Assembly: GCA_002314325.1 (NCBI GenBank)
Contig: DCFC01000024.1
Location: forward strand, 1-31,137
Reading direction: 5' to 3'
Length of the DNA stretch: 31,137 nt
Origin: Megamonas hypermegale
GTDB lineage: Bacteria > Bacillota > Negativicutes > Selenomonadales > Selenomonadaceae
Part shown: positions 22,975 to 31,137 of the stretch, one piece after another
Numbering within the stretch: the first letter of the stretch is position 1
How the letters are laid out: the number at the start of each line of letters is the position of its first letter
Notes under the pieces: generated by a model
The model's input: only the letters and a program-made list of their open reading frames with translations
The model's database searches: none
What the model was told of the DNA's origin: nothing
Program-made: the position numbers and the translations under genes

Positions 22975-25100
22975 TGGAAAAAATTGTATTGAAATATTAT
23001 CAGTTTCCGCTTAATAACAGTTTGAATTCGGTTCAGCAAAATAATCTGAAATTAAAAATATGTACTATAAAAAATGTTGTTTTGGTAAAATTTTATCAAA
23101 ATGCCGTGCGGGTACTTTATAAAGACTGCGTGGAAAAAGCGGCCGTTTATCAGATTATGGGCTATAATGCCGATATTTCTGCTGTTGCAAAGCCAAAAGC
23201 ATTGGTGCAGAAAAATATAAATGAAGAATTGAATACTTACAAACGCGATGCTGTAATATCATTGGTCGGATTTGTCGGACTTCAGGCGTTGAAAAAATTT
23301 GCACCACAGGCGTATATGAGTCTGAAAATCGTGCGTAGCCTGTTTGTACTCGGCATAGCGCGCAATGTAATTAAAAACGGCATTGAGGGATTTATAAAAG
23401 ACGGTCAGCCGAATGCTGATACACTGACGTCTACAGCGGTTATTGCTTCCGTTCTCGCGGGCAAACCAGAATCAAGTCTTAGTCTTATGACGCTTTCCAA
23501 TGTGGCGGAGATGCTTACTATTTATGCTGCCGAAAGAGCAAGAAAGCATATATCCAACTTGCTTCAGCTTGACCAGCAGTTTGTCTGGCGGGTGGCGGAT
23601 GATGGTCATGAGGAAAAAGTGCCGATTGAACAGATAAAAGTGAATGATGTAATTGCTGTGCATACGGGTGAAAAAATCTGCGTTGACGGTATGGTGCTAA
23701 GCGGTAATGCAGCTATTGACCAGGCTTCGATTACAGGCGAATCCAATCCGGCAATGAAAAGTGAACGCGACCTTGTTTATGCCGGTTCGGTCGTACAGGG
23801 CGGGCAGCTGACCATTCTAGTACAGAAAGTCGGTGATGATACATCACTTGCCCGTATTGTTCATCTTGTAGAAGATGCGCAGACACGCCGCGCACCGGTG
23901 CAGAACTTTGCCGACAGAATGGCAAATATGCTTGTACCGATTTCCTTTATCGGAGCAGCTATCGTTTACGGTGCAACGCGTGATTGGCAAAGAGTGCTGA
24001 ACCTGTTATTCATCGATTTTTCCTGCGGATTAAAATTATCCACAGCGACAGCGATTTCAGCAGCGGTGGCGACAGCGGCCAAACAGGGAATTTTAATAAA
24101 AGGCGGCAATTATATCGAAGCTCTCGCTGATATCGATACAGTCGTAATGGATAAAACAGGCACAATTACAATCGGTGTACCGAAAATATCAGCAGTGCAT
24201 ACGACAGAGGGCGTTTGCGAAAAAGAAATGATACTGCTTGCCGCTTCAGCGGAAATTCATTCTGTTCATCCGCTTGCTGTAGCCATTCAGAATTATGTAG
24301 AGGAAAAAGGTTGGCAGGTACCTGATCATATTAATTCAGATACAGTCGTGGCACACGGTATGGAAGCCAATGTAGCAGATTTTGAAACATTCAAGGGCGG
24401 TAATATTATTGTCGGTAGCCGTCATTTTATGACCGACCGCAATGTCAGCGGATTGGACAATTTTGAAAATGAAAAAATACCGGCAGGTTATAATATTTTA
24501 TACGTAGCGCGCGATAATAAACTGATGGGTCTAATTGTTATCAACGACCCGATACGTCCGCAAATGAAAAAGACGTTCAATCAGATGCGTCGCCACGGCA
24601 TTGATGAAATTGTCATGCTTACGGGCGACAGCAAGGATGTAGCAGCTACGGTAGCGCAACAGTTAGGTATAGACAGTTATTTTGCCGAAATACTGCCGGA
24701 GGATAAAGCTAATATCGTTAATTATCTACAGAGAAACGGTCATGTATTAATGGTTGGCGACGGCATTAATGACGCACCAGCACTGGCATTTGCAGATGTA
24801 GGCGTAGCACTCGGCGGACGGCGTACCGATATTGCCGTAGAGTCTTCGGATATTACGATAAATTCGGATAATCCCATAAAACTGATGGATGCCTTGGAAC
24901 TAGGACAGAATACCATGCGTTTAATCCGTCAGAACTTTACAGCAACAATTACAGTCAATTCGGCGGCAATGTTGCTCGGTGCGCTCGGCAAAATCAATCC
25001 GCTGGTGGCAGCGATTATCCATAATACAGCGACTTTAGCCGTTGTACTCAACAGTGCGCGGATTTTAATGTCGAAACAAAGCTTTTTAGCGAAAAAGTAA
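22974..25100 (+). CDS. P1B-type heavy-metal ATPase with atypical membrane motif
   Basis: 708 residues. Core ATPase motifs: TGES (254-257), phosphorylation site DKTGTIT (D393), HP pair of P1B pumps (H432-P433), TGDS, and GDGINDAP (595-602). The N-terminal ~80 residues read as an HMA_2-like domain lacking CxxC. The helix that in P1B pumps holds CPC/SPC reads SCGLKLSTATA (S350-C351-G352), so the hallmark proline is missing and only one Cys is present. Metal therefore cannot be assigned; location after feoAB suggests iron or another divalent metal, which is inference. Last gene of the four-gene operon, followed by a strong terminator. Confidence 0.88.
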   Translation: MEKIVLKYYQFPLNNSLNSVQQNNLKLKICTIKNVVLVKFYQNAVRVLYKDCVEKAAVYQIMGYNADISAVAKPKALVQKNINEELNTYKRDAVISLVGFVGLQALKKFAPQAYMSLKIVRSLFVLGIARNVIKNGIEGFIKDGQPNADTLTSTAVIASVLAGKPESSLSLMTLSNVAEMLTIYAAERARKHISNLLQLDQQFVWRVADDGHEEKVPIEQIKVNDVIAVHTGEKICVDGMVLSGNAAIDQASITGESNPAMKSERDLVYAGSVVQGGQLTILVQKVGDDTSLARIVHLVEDAQTRRAPVQNFADRMANMLVPISFIGAAIVYGATRDWQRVLNLLFIDFSCGLKLSTATAISAAVATAAKQGILIKGGNYIEALADIDTVVMDKTGTITIGVPKISAVHTTEGVCEKEMILLAASAEIHSVHPLAVAIQNYVEEKGWQVPDHINSDTVVAHGMEANVADFETFKGGNIIVGSRHFMTDRNVSGLDNFENEKIPAGYNILYVARDNKLMGLIVINDPIRPQMKKTFNQMRRHGIDEIVMLTGDSKDVAATVAQQLGIDSYFAEILPEDKANIVNYLQRNGHVLMVGDGINDAPALAFADVGVALGGRRTDIAVESSDITINSDNPIKLMDALELGQNTMRLIRQNFTATITVNSAAMLLGALGKINPLVAAIIHNTATLAVVLNSARILMSKQSFLAKK

Positions 25101-25102
25101 AT

Positions 25103-25144
25103 AAAATGCAGTTATCCGATTTTTAACGGGTAACTGCATTTTTT
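25103..25144 (+). terminator. Terminator after the P-type ATPase gene
   Basis: AAAATGCAGTTATCCG / CGGGTAACTGCATTTT with T run; loop about 8 nt. Confidence 0.92.
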
Positions 25145-25199
25145 AATCAAATTTTAATATGAAATGGACAAATATTACCTATATTTTAACTTGAAGATA

Positions 25200-25208
25200 T
25201 GGTATAAT
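25200..25208 (+). promoter_or_regulatory. Extended -10 promoter of the BI-1/YccA gene
   Basis: TGGTATAAT, an extended -10 box; no clear -35 at the right distance. About 50 nt before the start codon. Confidence 0.5.
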
Positions 25209-25256
25209 AGTCAATAAGTCAAATAAATATTTTAAATTTTTAAGGAGTGACTTTAT

Positions 25257-25985
25257 ATGGCAAATCCTGCTATGAAAATAATAAGCCGCCCGACGGCTGA
25301 ATATGTTGATTCTCCGGCAACGCTGAAAGGAACATTTACGAAAGCTTTCGGCCTTACTGTTGTGACAATCGCTTCCGCCGTTGTTTCGGGCATGTATCTT
25401 GCCGGCAGTTCCGCCGCTTACGGTGTATTGATTTTGGGTATGATTGCAGGTGTAGTGCTCACGCTTGTAACTTGCTTTAAGCCGCATCTGGCACCGATGA
25501 CTACGCCGGGCTATGCCGTATTTGAAGGTGCGGTACTGGGTATAATTTCTGCTCAGTTTGAAAGAATGTACTTCGGTATATCTGCTATTGCCGTAGGTAT
25601 CACGCTGGCTACGATGTTTTTAATGCTGTTTTTATGGAAAGCGCAGATTATAAAAGTGACCAATCAGGTTCGTTCTGTGATAATCAGCATGACAGGTGCT
25701 GTGGCAATATTTTACTTCATTAATATTATCGCGTCCCTGTTCGGCTTCCATTTAATGCCGACAAGCGGAATTTTCGGTATTCTCATCAGCTTTATCATCG
25801 CCGGTGTAGCGGCATTTAATTTCCTGCTTGATTTTGATAATATCGAGCAGGCTGTAAGCTACGGTGCTCCGAAATACATGGAGTATTTTTGCGCATTCGG
25901 ATTATTATTAACGCTCGTATGGCTCTACATTGAAATCTTGAGACTCATTCAGATGATACTTGCCATGTTCGGCGGCGACGATTAA
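25257..25985 (+). CDS. Bax inhibitor-1 / YccA family membrane protein
   Basis: 242 residues, with an N-terminal cytoplasmic segment (NPAMKIISRPT) and seven membrane helices. The last part, LDFDNIEQAV then GAPKYMEYFCAFGLLLTLVWLYIEILRL, is the family signature, and its Asp residues belong to the pH-sensing di-aspartyl latch known from B. subtilis YetJ. The family works as a pH-dependent calcium leak or modulates membrane proteolysis; the physiological role here is unknown. Start ATG has AAGGAGTGACTTT. Single gene between a terminator and a large hairpin. Confidence 0.92.
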   Translation: MANPAMKIISRPTAEYVDSPATLKGTFTKAFGLTVVTIASAVVSGMYLAGSSAAYGVLILGMIAGVVLTLVTCFKPHLAPMTTPGYAVFEGAVLGIISAQFERMYFGISAIAVGITLATMFLMLFLWKAQIIKVTNQVRSVIISMTGAVAIFYFINIIASLFGFHLMPTSGIFGILISFIIAGVAAFNFLLDFDNIEQAVSYGAPKYMEYFCAFGLLLTLVWLYIEILRLIQMILAMFGGDD

Positions 25986-25992
25986 TCCAGTA

Positions 25993-26072
25993 AATAAAAG
26001 GCTATGCGGGATTAGCACATTTGGAAATCAATCCAGACGAAGGCTAATTGCGCATAGCCTTTATTTTTTTAG
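25993..26072 (+). terminator. Large long-loop terminator/hairpin after the BI-1 gene
   Basis: AATAAAAGGCTATGCG pairs with CGCATAGCCTTTATT and is followed by a T run. The 40-odd-nt interior contains a second pairing ATTAGC / GCTAAT, so the whole is a two-step stem, longer than normal for a terminator. Confidence 0.75.
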
Positions 26073-26110
26073 TGTCGCACTCAATGATATAATTCATTTC
26101 AAGATAAAGA

Positions 26111-26139
26111 TTGACAATACGTCATTTTACGTATATTAT
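26111..26139 (+). promoter_or_regulatory. hicB promoter with inverted-repeat operator
   Basis: TTGACA (26111-26116), 17-bp spacer, TATTAT (26134-26139). The spacer holds ATACGT-N6-ACGTAT (26117-26134), a likely operator for the ribbon-helix-helix domain of HicB. Confidence 0.72.
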
Positions 26140-26146
26140 TGTATAT

Positions 26147-26182
26147 GTCAGGAGGGATTTATAAGTCCGCTTCTATCCTGAC
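26147..26182 (+). other. Ribosome-site-like sequence in a hairpin without a start codon
   Basis: AGGAGGG (26150-26156) is followed by no ATG, GTG or TTG at a usable distance. It lies within a stem GTCAGGA / TCCTGAC. A possible scar of a deleted hicA start region, or a regulatory hairpin. Confidence 0.4.
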
Positions 26183-26221
26183 TGAAGTATAAAGATGATA
26201 TAAAGAAAGAGGGAGATATTT

Positions 26222-26644
26222 ATGAAATATCTTTATCCTGCGATTTTCACTTTGGATATGACGGATAAAAATTATCCTAACGGTATATATTTAGTCGAAT
26301 TTCCAGATATATCCGGTTGCTTTACGGATGGTGAAACGTTAGATGAAGCATATTCAATGGCGGAAGACGCATTGAATTTAATGCTCTGTAGTTTAGAAGA
26401 TACAAAACAAGATATTCCTACTCCTTCCAATCCGCAAAATATTAAATGTGATGAAAAATCTTTTGTATCTTTAATTAGCGCAGATACCATTGCTTATCGC
26501 AAATTGTACGATAAAAAAGCCGTGAAGAAAACTTTATCCATTCCGGCTTGGCTTAATAATTTAGCTTTGGAAAAAAATATTAATTTCTCCAATATATTGC
26601 AAAACGCCTTGATGAAAGAACTGGGCGTTGAAAATCACTCCTGA
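26222..26644 (+). CDS. hicB: HicB-family antitoxin, no HicA neighbour
   Basis: 140 residues. The N-terminal HicB/UPF0150 fold (about 1-75) carries YLVEFPDISGCFTDGETLDEA; the C-terminus (about 108-138: LSIPAWLNNLALEKN and SNILQNALMKEL) is a ribbon-helix-helix DNA-binding segment. HicB normally neutralises the ~60-aa RNase HicA encoded next to it. Neither side holds a HicA-like ORF here: upstream is a 40-nt leader, downstream a terminator. It probably still represses its own promoter through the inverted repeat. Start has GAGGGAG six nt upstream. Confidence 0.88.
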   Translation: MKYLYPAIFTLDMTDKNYPNGIYLVEFPDISGCFTDGETLDEAYSMAEDALNLMLCSLEDTKQDIPTPSNPQNIKCDEKSFVSLISADTIAYRKLYDKKAVKKTLSIPAWLNNLALEKNINFSNILQNALMKELGVENHS

Positions 26645-26647
26645 CAC

Positions 26648-26672
26648 AAGACCGCTTTTATAGCGGTCTTTT
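26648..26672 (+). terminator. Terminator after hicB
   Basis: AAGACCGC / GCGGTCTT stem, TTTATA loop, six T. Confidence 0.9.
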
Positions 26673-26705
26673 TTATGAGATAAGAGAGATACATAAATCG
26701 GCAAT

Positions 26706-26748
26706 AAAAAATGTTGGAGCAGAATGATTTTTCTACTCCAACATTTTT
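26706..26748 (-). terminator. Terminator after the HD hydrolase gene
   Basis: AAAAATGTTGGAG / ACTCCAACATTTTT, with A and T flanks; bidirectional but placed just after the - strand gene. Confidence 0.85.
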
Positions 26749-26750
26749 GT

Positions 26751-27242
26751 TTAAAGATTAAATATGGTTTTACATAAAGAGATGCCGGTTTCCGTTTTAA
26801 AAATGCGATTTAAAGCTGTTCGAACAGCTTTTTCCGGCAGACTGTCTTCGTACAGGTTTACGAGAAAATCGGCTTCTACAAGAATTTGGTAGTCTTTGCC
26901 GTCGATTTTGTCATAAGTGTGATGGTGGGCAATGAGATAGCACACGCGTTCAATGACATTCGGGGCAAAGCCTAAATCGGCCAGCATGATTTTGGCGGGC
27001 ATAGGTCCTTCCTGTTCCTGCAGTTTGCCGCCGCAGCTGTTAAATTTGAGCTCAGCCGGTTTAATACCGATATCATGCGTCAGAGCGGCTGTTTCCAGAA
27101 TGAATAGTGTTTCGTCATCCAGTTTTTCAGCTGTGCCGATTAAGTGGGCGAAGCTGTGTACTTTGATGAAATGCTGAATGCGTTTCGGGTCGCCCTGATA
27201 ATATTTTATCATGGACAGTGTGAGTTCATGCAGTAAGTCCAT
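26751..27242 (-). CDS. HD-domain phosphohydrolase
   Basis: 163 residues. Metal ligands of the HD superfamily are in order: HSFAH (near residue 29), THDIG (54-58 region), AHHHTYD, and EADFLVN. No second domain. Such small proteins are usually hydrolases of nucleotides, other phosphate esters or signalling molecules; substrate unknown. ATG has AGGAAGGTGAAGTT upstream. The aminotransferase gene ends 21 nt before this start on the same strand, so the two are an operon. Confidence 0.85.
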   Translation of the reverse strand: MDLLHELTLSMIKYYQGDPKRIQHFIKVHSFAHLIGTAEKLDDETLFILETAALTHDIGIKPAELKFNSCGGKLQEQEGPMPAKIMLADLGFAPNVIERVCYLIAHHHTYDKIDGKDYQILVEADFLVNLYEDSLPEKAVRTALNRIFKTETGISLCKTIFNL

Positions 27243-27263
27243 AACTTCACCTTCCTGAAATTT

Positions 27264-28553
27264 TTATTTGAGTAGCGCCAGAACGTCGCCGAGATTGTTG
27301 AGCAGGTCGTTGATATTTTCTTCCGTGATGATTAGCGGCGGCTGGAATGCGAGCACGTTGCGGGCAATACCGTTTTTGCCGATGAGGAAGCCGCGGTCTT
27401 TCATTGTTTCCACGACGAAATCGACTTTTTCCGGTGCTGGTGATTTGTCCGGATTTACGAGTTCGGCACCGGTCATTAAGCCTAAGCCGCGCACGTCGCC
27501 GATAACGGGATATTTTTTCTGGAGTTCACAAAGACCCTTGCGGAGCTGCTCGCCGCGCAGACGGGCGTTTTCTATGAGATTGTGTTTTTCAATGTATTCG
27601 AGTACGGCAAGACCGGCTGTGGAAGATACCGGATTTCCGCCGAGTGTGGAAGCCCCCGGACGAGTGTATTTGTCGGCGATTTCGGCACGGGAGATGAAGC
27701 AGCTGATAGGCGCGCCGTTGCCGAGCGCTTTGGCCATTGTCATGATATCCGGTTCGACATCGAAATTTTCAATAGCAAACATTTTGCCGGTGCGGGCAAA
27801 ACCTGTCTGCACTTCGTCGATGATGAGCAGGATATCGTGTTTTTCCAGAATTTCCTTCAGGCGTTTGAAATAGCCTTGCGGCGGAACGACGATACCGGCG
27901 TTGCCTTGAATGGCTTCGCAAATCATAGCGGAAACCTGACCAGATGTTGCGTAGCTGAGGATGTCTTCAACAGCGTTGGCGCAGGCGTAGTCGCATTCCG
28001 GGAATTTTTTGCCGAGCGGGCAGCGGTAGCAGTACGGGTTCGGAGCGAAGTGAATGCCGCCGACAGGGTTCGGGTCGGTGCGCCACATGCCGATACCGGT
28101 TACGTTCATGGTGAGTTTCGTTCTGCCGTGCAGACCGTTTCGGAGTGCGAGAATTTCGCTTTTGCCGTTGTAGATGTTAGCGAGCAGCAGAGCGCCTTCA
28201 TTTGCTTCCGTACCAGTGGAGCAGAAGAAGGATTTTTGCAGGCGGCCCGGCGTAACCTGAGCCAGTTTTTCGGCAAGATTGTAAATATCTTCTGTTAAGT
28301 AAATGTTGCAGACATGCTGAAGCGTCTGCACCTGTTTTGCCACTTTGTCGGTGATTTCTGGATTGCAGTGGCCGCAGTTGATAACGGATACGCCGGCGAA
28401 GCAGTCGAGATATTTTTTGCCCGTATGGTCATAAAGGTACTGCATGGAACCTTTGACGAACTGCGGCGGGTTGGTGAAGAAATGACCGAGACACGGCATG
28501 ATGTATTTTTTCTTTTTTTCCAGACATTTTTCAGGGCCAAGATATTCAGCCAT
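27264..28553 (-). CDS. Class III aminotransferase (AGXT2/GABA-transaminase type)
   Basis: 429 residues from ATG 28553 (AAGGAAG eight nt upstream; a TTG at 28559 is too close). PLP motifs: STGTEANEGAL for phosphate binding, IIDEVQTGFARTG, and MAKALGNGAP with the Schiff-base Lys. The PYCYRCPLGKKFPECDYAC segment has four Cys and resembles the AGXT2/aspartate-aminotransferase-family branch. Reaction is transamination between an amino group donor (omega-amino acid or alanine type) and a keto acid; the exact substrate cannot be read. Operon with the HD hydrolase. Confidence 0.9.
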   Translation of the reverse strand: MAEYLGPEKCLEKKKKYIMPCLGHFFTNPPQFVKGSMQYLYDHTGKKYLDCFAGVSVINCGHCNPEITDKVAKQVQTLQHVCNIYLTEDIYNLAEKLAQVTPGRLQKSFFCSTGTEANEGALLLANIYNGKSEILALRNGLHGRTKLTMNVTGIGMWRTDPNPVGGIHFAPNPYCYRCPLGKKFPECDYACANAVEDILSYATSGQVSAMICEAIQGNAGIVVPPQGYFKRLKEILEKHDILLIIDEVQTGFARTGKMFAIENFDVEPDIMTMAKALGNGAPISCFISRAEIADKYTRPGASTLGGNPVSSTAGLAVLEYIEKHNLIENARLRGEQLRKGLCELQKKYPVIGDVRGLGLMTGAELVNPDKSPAPEKVDFVVETMKDRGFLIGKNGIARNVLAFQPPLIITEENINDLLNNLGDVLALLK

Positions 28554-28672
28554 AAACAAGACTTCCTTTCATTTTATTGTATTAATAAATCTGTTGCATT
28601 AGTTGATTTCTTAAAGCAGTATAAAATATTATACTGCCGGCTAACGACTTGATATTTCACTAAAACAACAGA

Positions 28673-30604
28673 TTAATAGGATTTTTTGTGGCGGTAAACG
28701 CCGATGCCGAGAGGACGAGGAGTAGCCGCCTGCACTTTTTCGAGCGCTTCGTTTTTATCAAGCGTTCCGTCGAGAACGGCGCGATATGTTTTCGTCAAAA
28801 GACCGGTGTATTCCGGTGTGTAGTCCTGCGCTTCAATACGCCAAGCGGCAGCGCCCTGCAATTTTTCGATGTACGGCAGAAGGCACAAATCATGCGTGAA
28901 CAGGATATGCAGCCGTCCAATCTGGTCCATGCGCATGGAATGTTTGCCGCCGACTGTATCGACCAGCGCAAAATGGCGGTCGTTGAAATCAGGATTTACG
29001 AGCGGATTGTAATCGAGGTTCATCGCCGGGATGTTGCTGTCACTAATCATGGCTTCCACATTGCCGTGCACCGTTACGGCAATCGGCAGGCTGCTGTTTT
29101 CAACTAAAGTGCGCACCTGCGGATACGACAGCTCGTAGGAAGCCGTAGCGCCGGAAATGCCATTTTCCTGCATAAACTGCGTCGCCACGTGATTGAACAG
29201 GTTGAAGCTGTGGTCGGCAAAAACAGGCAGAGCTGTTTTATCATAAATGATGGCGGCTGCGCCGAGATTGCCCGCCATGATGCCGTCCGGCTGGATTTCA
29301 TTGAGGTCGCGGCAGAGTTGTTCCAGTTCGCCGCACTGGTCTTTCAGGGTGGTGCGCGGCGTATTTACGATTACTCTGACGTTTCGTGCATGGGCTTCGT
29401 CGAGAATGGTTTCGATTTGTGCCAAAGTCCATGGCTTGTTCGGGCGATACACTTCACCGCCGACAATGAGGATATCGGCACCGTTTTCAAGTGCTTGACG
29501 GGCGTGGGCAAGGGTGGCAGCCTTGACGATGAGCTTCGGTTTTTTTGAATTGTCATCATCCGTTTTAATCGGCGCTTCAGCTTCAAGCCAGTCGCACTGC
29601 AAATCGGCTTCTTTGGCGGCATAGCTGAAAAAGCGCGGTTCGCGTTTGCCGCTGTAGCCGATAGCCTGATTGTCCGGTTTGTCCATAGCAAAGCAGGTGG
29701 AGTAATCGCGCACGCGGTTATCAAAAAGATTTTTCCAGTCGTCTTCATTGATACGGTATCCCGCCGGGTCGGCAACGTAAGCGTCGATGGCGCGGCGGTA
29801 AATGCTTACGATATTGGCGACGAAATCGGCACTGCGCATACGGCCTTCGATTTTAAAGGAGTAGACGCCCGCCTGAATTAAGTCGGGAATATTGCGGAAC
29901 ATGCACATATCTTTTAAGGCAAGAACGTAGTCGCCGTCATTTTTCGTCGGCAGGATTTGTCCCGTGGCTTCGTCCATGATTTTGTACGGCCAGCGGCAGG
30001 CTTTCATACAGCGGCCGCGGTTGCTGCTGTTGGCAAACAGTACGCCGGAATGAATGCACTGACCGCTTTCGCAGATGCACATGTCGCCGTGCACGAAATA
30101 TTCCAGTTCAAAATCCGGGTCGGCCGCTTTCAGTTCGCTCAGTTCCTTTAAGGACATTTCACGGCTGACAACGACGCGGCGGATATTGTATTCCTTCAAT
30201 TTGGCGATAGCTGCATTGTTGTGCGAATTCATCATGATGGAAGCGTGCATCGTCAGATTGAGTTCAAATTTTTTCACAATCTGAGCTACAGCCAAATCCT
30301 GAATTAAAATGGCGTCCGGTTGAATTTCATTCAGGAATTTAAGGTATTCCACCAGCTCCGGCAATTCCTCGTCGCTGATGAGATTATTGATGGTTATATA
30401 CAGCAGGGCGTTGTGAGCGTGAGCGTATTCCACTGCTTTTTTCAGTGTTTCATTGTCGAAGTTGGCGTCTGATTTGAGCATGCGCATATTGAAGTGCTTG
30501 CCGCCCAGATAAACGGCATCGGCTCCGGCATCGATGGCGGCAACGAACGTTTCCCAGTTGCCGGCAGGTGCGAGCAGTTCAACAGACTTTTTGGTTAATA
30601 ACAT
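28673..30604 (-). CDS. Peptidase U32 family protein (long form)
   Basis: 643 residues from ATG 30604 (GGAGG upstream; an earlier in-frame start is unlikely). N-terminal TIM-barrel half: VELLAPAGNWETFVAAIDAGADAVYLGG, then the U32 signature EYFVHGDMCICESGQCIHSG and the GRCMKACRWPY segment, giving the Cys cluster seen in family members. A second barrel-like half (about 365-620) follows. Family members YegQ/RlhA/TrhP-type take part in hydroxylation of RNA bases; others are called collagenase-like peptidases. RNA modification is therefore as likely as proteolysis. Own promoter upstream. Confidence 0.88.
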   Translation of the reverse strand: MLLTKKSVELLAPAGNWETFVAAIDAGADAVYLGGKHFNMRMLKSDANFDNETLKKAVEYAHAHNALLYITINNLISDEELPELVEYLKFLNEIQPDAILIQDLAVAQIVKKFELNLTMHASIMMNSHNNAAIAKLKEYNIRRVVVSREMSLKELSELKAADPDFELEYFVHGDMCICESGQCIHSGVLFANSSNRGRCMKACRWPYKIMDEATGQILPTKNDGDYVLALKDMCMFRNIPDLIQAGVYSFKIEGRMRSADFVANIVSIYRRAIDAYVADPAGYRINEDDWKNLFDNRVRDYSTCFAMDKPDNQAIGYSGKREPRFFSYAAKEADLQCDWLEAEAPIKTDDDNSKKPKLIVKAATLAHARQALENGADILIVGGEVYRPNKPWTLAQIETILDEAHARNVRVIVNTPRTTLKDQCGELEQLCRDLNEIQPDGIMAGNLGAAAIIYDKTALPVFADHSFNLFNHVATQFMQENGISGATASYELSYPQVRTLVENSSLPIAVTVHGNVEAMISDSNIPAMNLDYNPLVNPDFNDRHFALVDTVGGKHSMRMDQIGRLHILFTHDLCLLPYIEKLQGAAAWRIEAQDYTPEYTGLLTKTYRAVLDGTLDKNEALEKVQAATPRPLGIGVYRHKKSY

Positions 30605-30637
30605 TAAACAATCCTCCAATTTAAAATACTAATACGG

Positions 30638-30670
30638 ATTATAGTATAGCATAAATAAAATTGATTTTGA
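30638..30670 (-). promoter_or_regulatory. Promoter of the U32 gene
   Basis: - strand TGCTATACT extended -10 (AGTATA on + at 30643-30648), overlapping a second TATAAT (30643-30638), with TTCAAA about 17 nt upstream. Confidence 0.5.
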
Positions 30671-30682
30671 ATTTGAAAGAGT

Positions 30683-31012
30683 TTATTCCCATTCTCTTTG
30701 GGCAAGAACTTCTTCTACATTGATGGGAAAATGAAACCATTGCAGAATGTATTCAATGTCGCGTATCAGACATTCGCGCGCCAGATTGTCAAATTCGCTT
30801 TCGTTGTCGAGAAATTCGTATTGAAAATTATTGACGCTGTGTACCAATTCATAAATTTTATCTTCGATTTCCGACTGTTTCTGGGGCGAGGTTTCCAGAT
30901 AGTTGATGAAATCCTCCAAGAGGTATTTTATCTTGTCCACCAGAAAATCGGGATAAAAGCTGTCGTCGTATAATTGCTCCAATAATAAATACTGGTCGTC
31001 AAATTTGTCCAT
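30683..31012 (-). CDS. DUF5713 family protein (109 aa)
   Basis: Matches the family pattern: an early YLLLEQLYDDSFYPDFLVDKIKYLL stretch, LVHSVNNFQYEF, ESEFDNLARECL and the closing VLAQREWE. A small soluble helical protein of unknown function, length as usual. GGAGG is about 15 nt from ATG and a TAA precedes the ATG in frame, so the start is fixed though the spacing is long. Confidence 0.75.
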   Translation of the reverse strand: MDKFDDQYLLLEQLYDDSFYPDFLVDKIKYLLEDFINYLETSPQKQSEIEDKIYELVHSVNNFQYEFLDNESEFDNLARECLIRDIEYILQWFHFPINVEEVLAQREWE

Positions 31013-31137
31013 TTAAGAAAAAAACGTCCTCCATATATAATGTTGTTATCCGTTGTGCTAGTAAAACATCTAGTCTGTAATCAGCAGTATAATACTTTAT
31101 ATTTGTTCGATGTTGTCACTTAACCTCACTAAATATA

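Noticed and set aside
27582..28298. A 238-codon ORF antisense to the aminotransferase gene.
   Set aside because: Shadow frame; no ribosome site and no recognisable domain.
31013..31137. A promoter for the DUF5713 gene at the right edge.
   Set aside because: Several TATTAT/TATAAA words occur in AT-rich DNA but no -35 stands at a proper spacing; not enough to call.

Overview
The window reads as chromosome of a diderm Firmicute of the class Negativicutes (Selenomonadales/Megamonas-like). The evidence is a trimeric autotransporter with a YadA-type outer-membrane anchor followed by an S-layer-homology (SLH) domain, alongside typical Firmicute genes (XpaC/TelA, an energy-coupling-factor S component, a FeoB-associated Cys-rich protein, type I toxin-antitoxin RNAs). 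The genus is inferred from gene content, not from any rRNA; no rRNA, tRNA, CRISPR array or intact insertion sequence was seen.

Left part (1-6.1 kb, + strand): the 3' part of a YadA-SLH autotransporter, a small unknown protein, an xpaC-TM2 / telA pair, a FabV/Ter enoyl reductase preceded by a 17-bp palindrome, and a double-DUF805 membrane protein. Next (6.1-10.2 kb, - strand) come a RibU-like ECF S component, a MerR regulator with a 45-codon ORF just upstream, a compact type I toxin-antitoxin locus (26-aa hydrophobic toxin and convergent antitoxin RNA), and an EF-G paralog.

The accessory core is 10.3-18.8 kb (- strand). A tight three-gene operon encodes a beta-CASP-like metallo-beta-lactamase protein (probably started at AUU), a protein with a GrpE-like C-terminal half, and a large divergent Hsp70 with a helical tail. 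Upstream of it lies a PLD-nuclease/SF2-helicase/DUF3427-type protein. Two copies of a promoter + ~70-nt RNA + terminator element flank the three-gene operon. I know of no named system with this composition, and it is the best candidate for something undescribed: a dedicated chaperone/exchange-factor pair linked to a nuclease-fold hydrolase.

Right part (18.8-31.1 kb): a metal region on + strand (feoA, feoB, a Cys-rich membrane protein, then a small membrane protein, two HMA_2-type proteins and a P1B-type ATPase lacking the CPx proline), with Fur-box-like sites in the feoA promoter; a Bax-inhibitor-1/YccA protein; an orphan HicB antitoxin with a suggestive hicA scar; and on - strand an aminotransferase-HD hydrolase operon, a U32 peptidase-family protein and a DUF5713 protein.

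Stretches longer than 300 bases without a large gene are 7647-8151 (toxin-antitoxin locus and a terminator), 10210-10549 (small-RNA element A plus a GC-richer block) and 15676-15981 (small-RNA element B plus a leader terminator).
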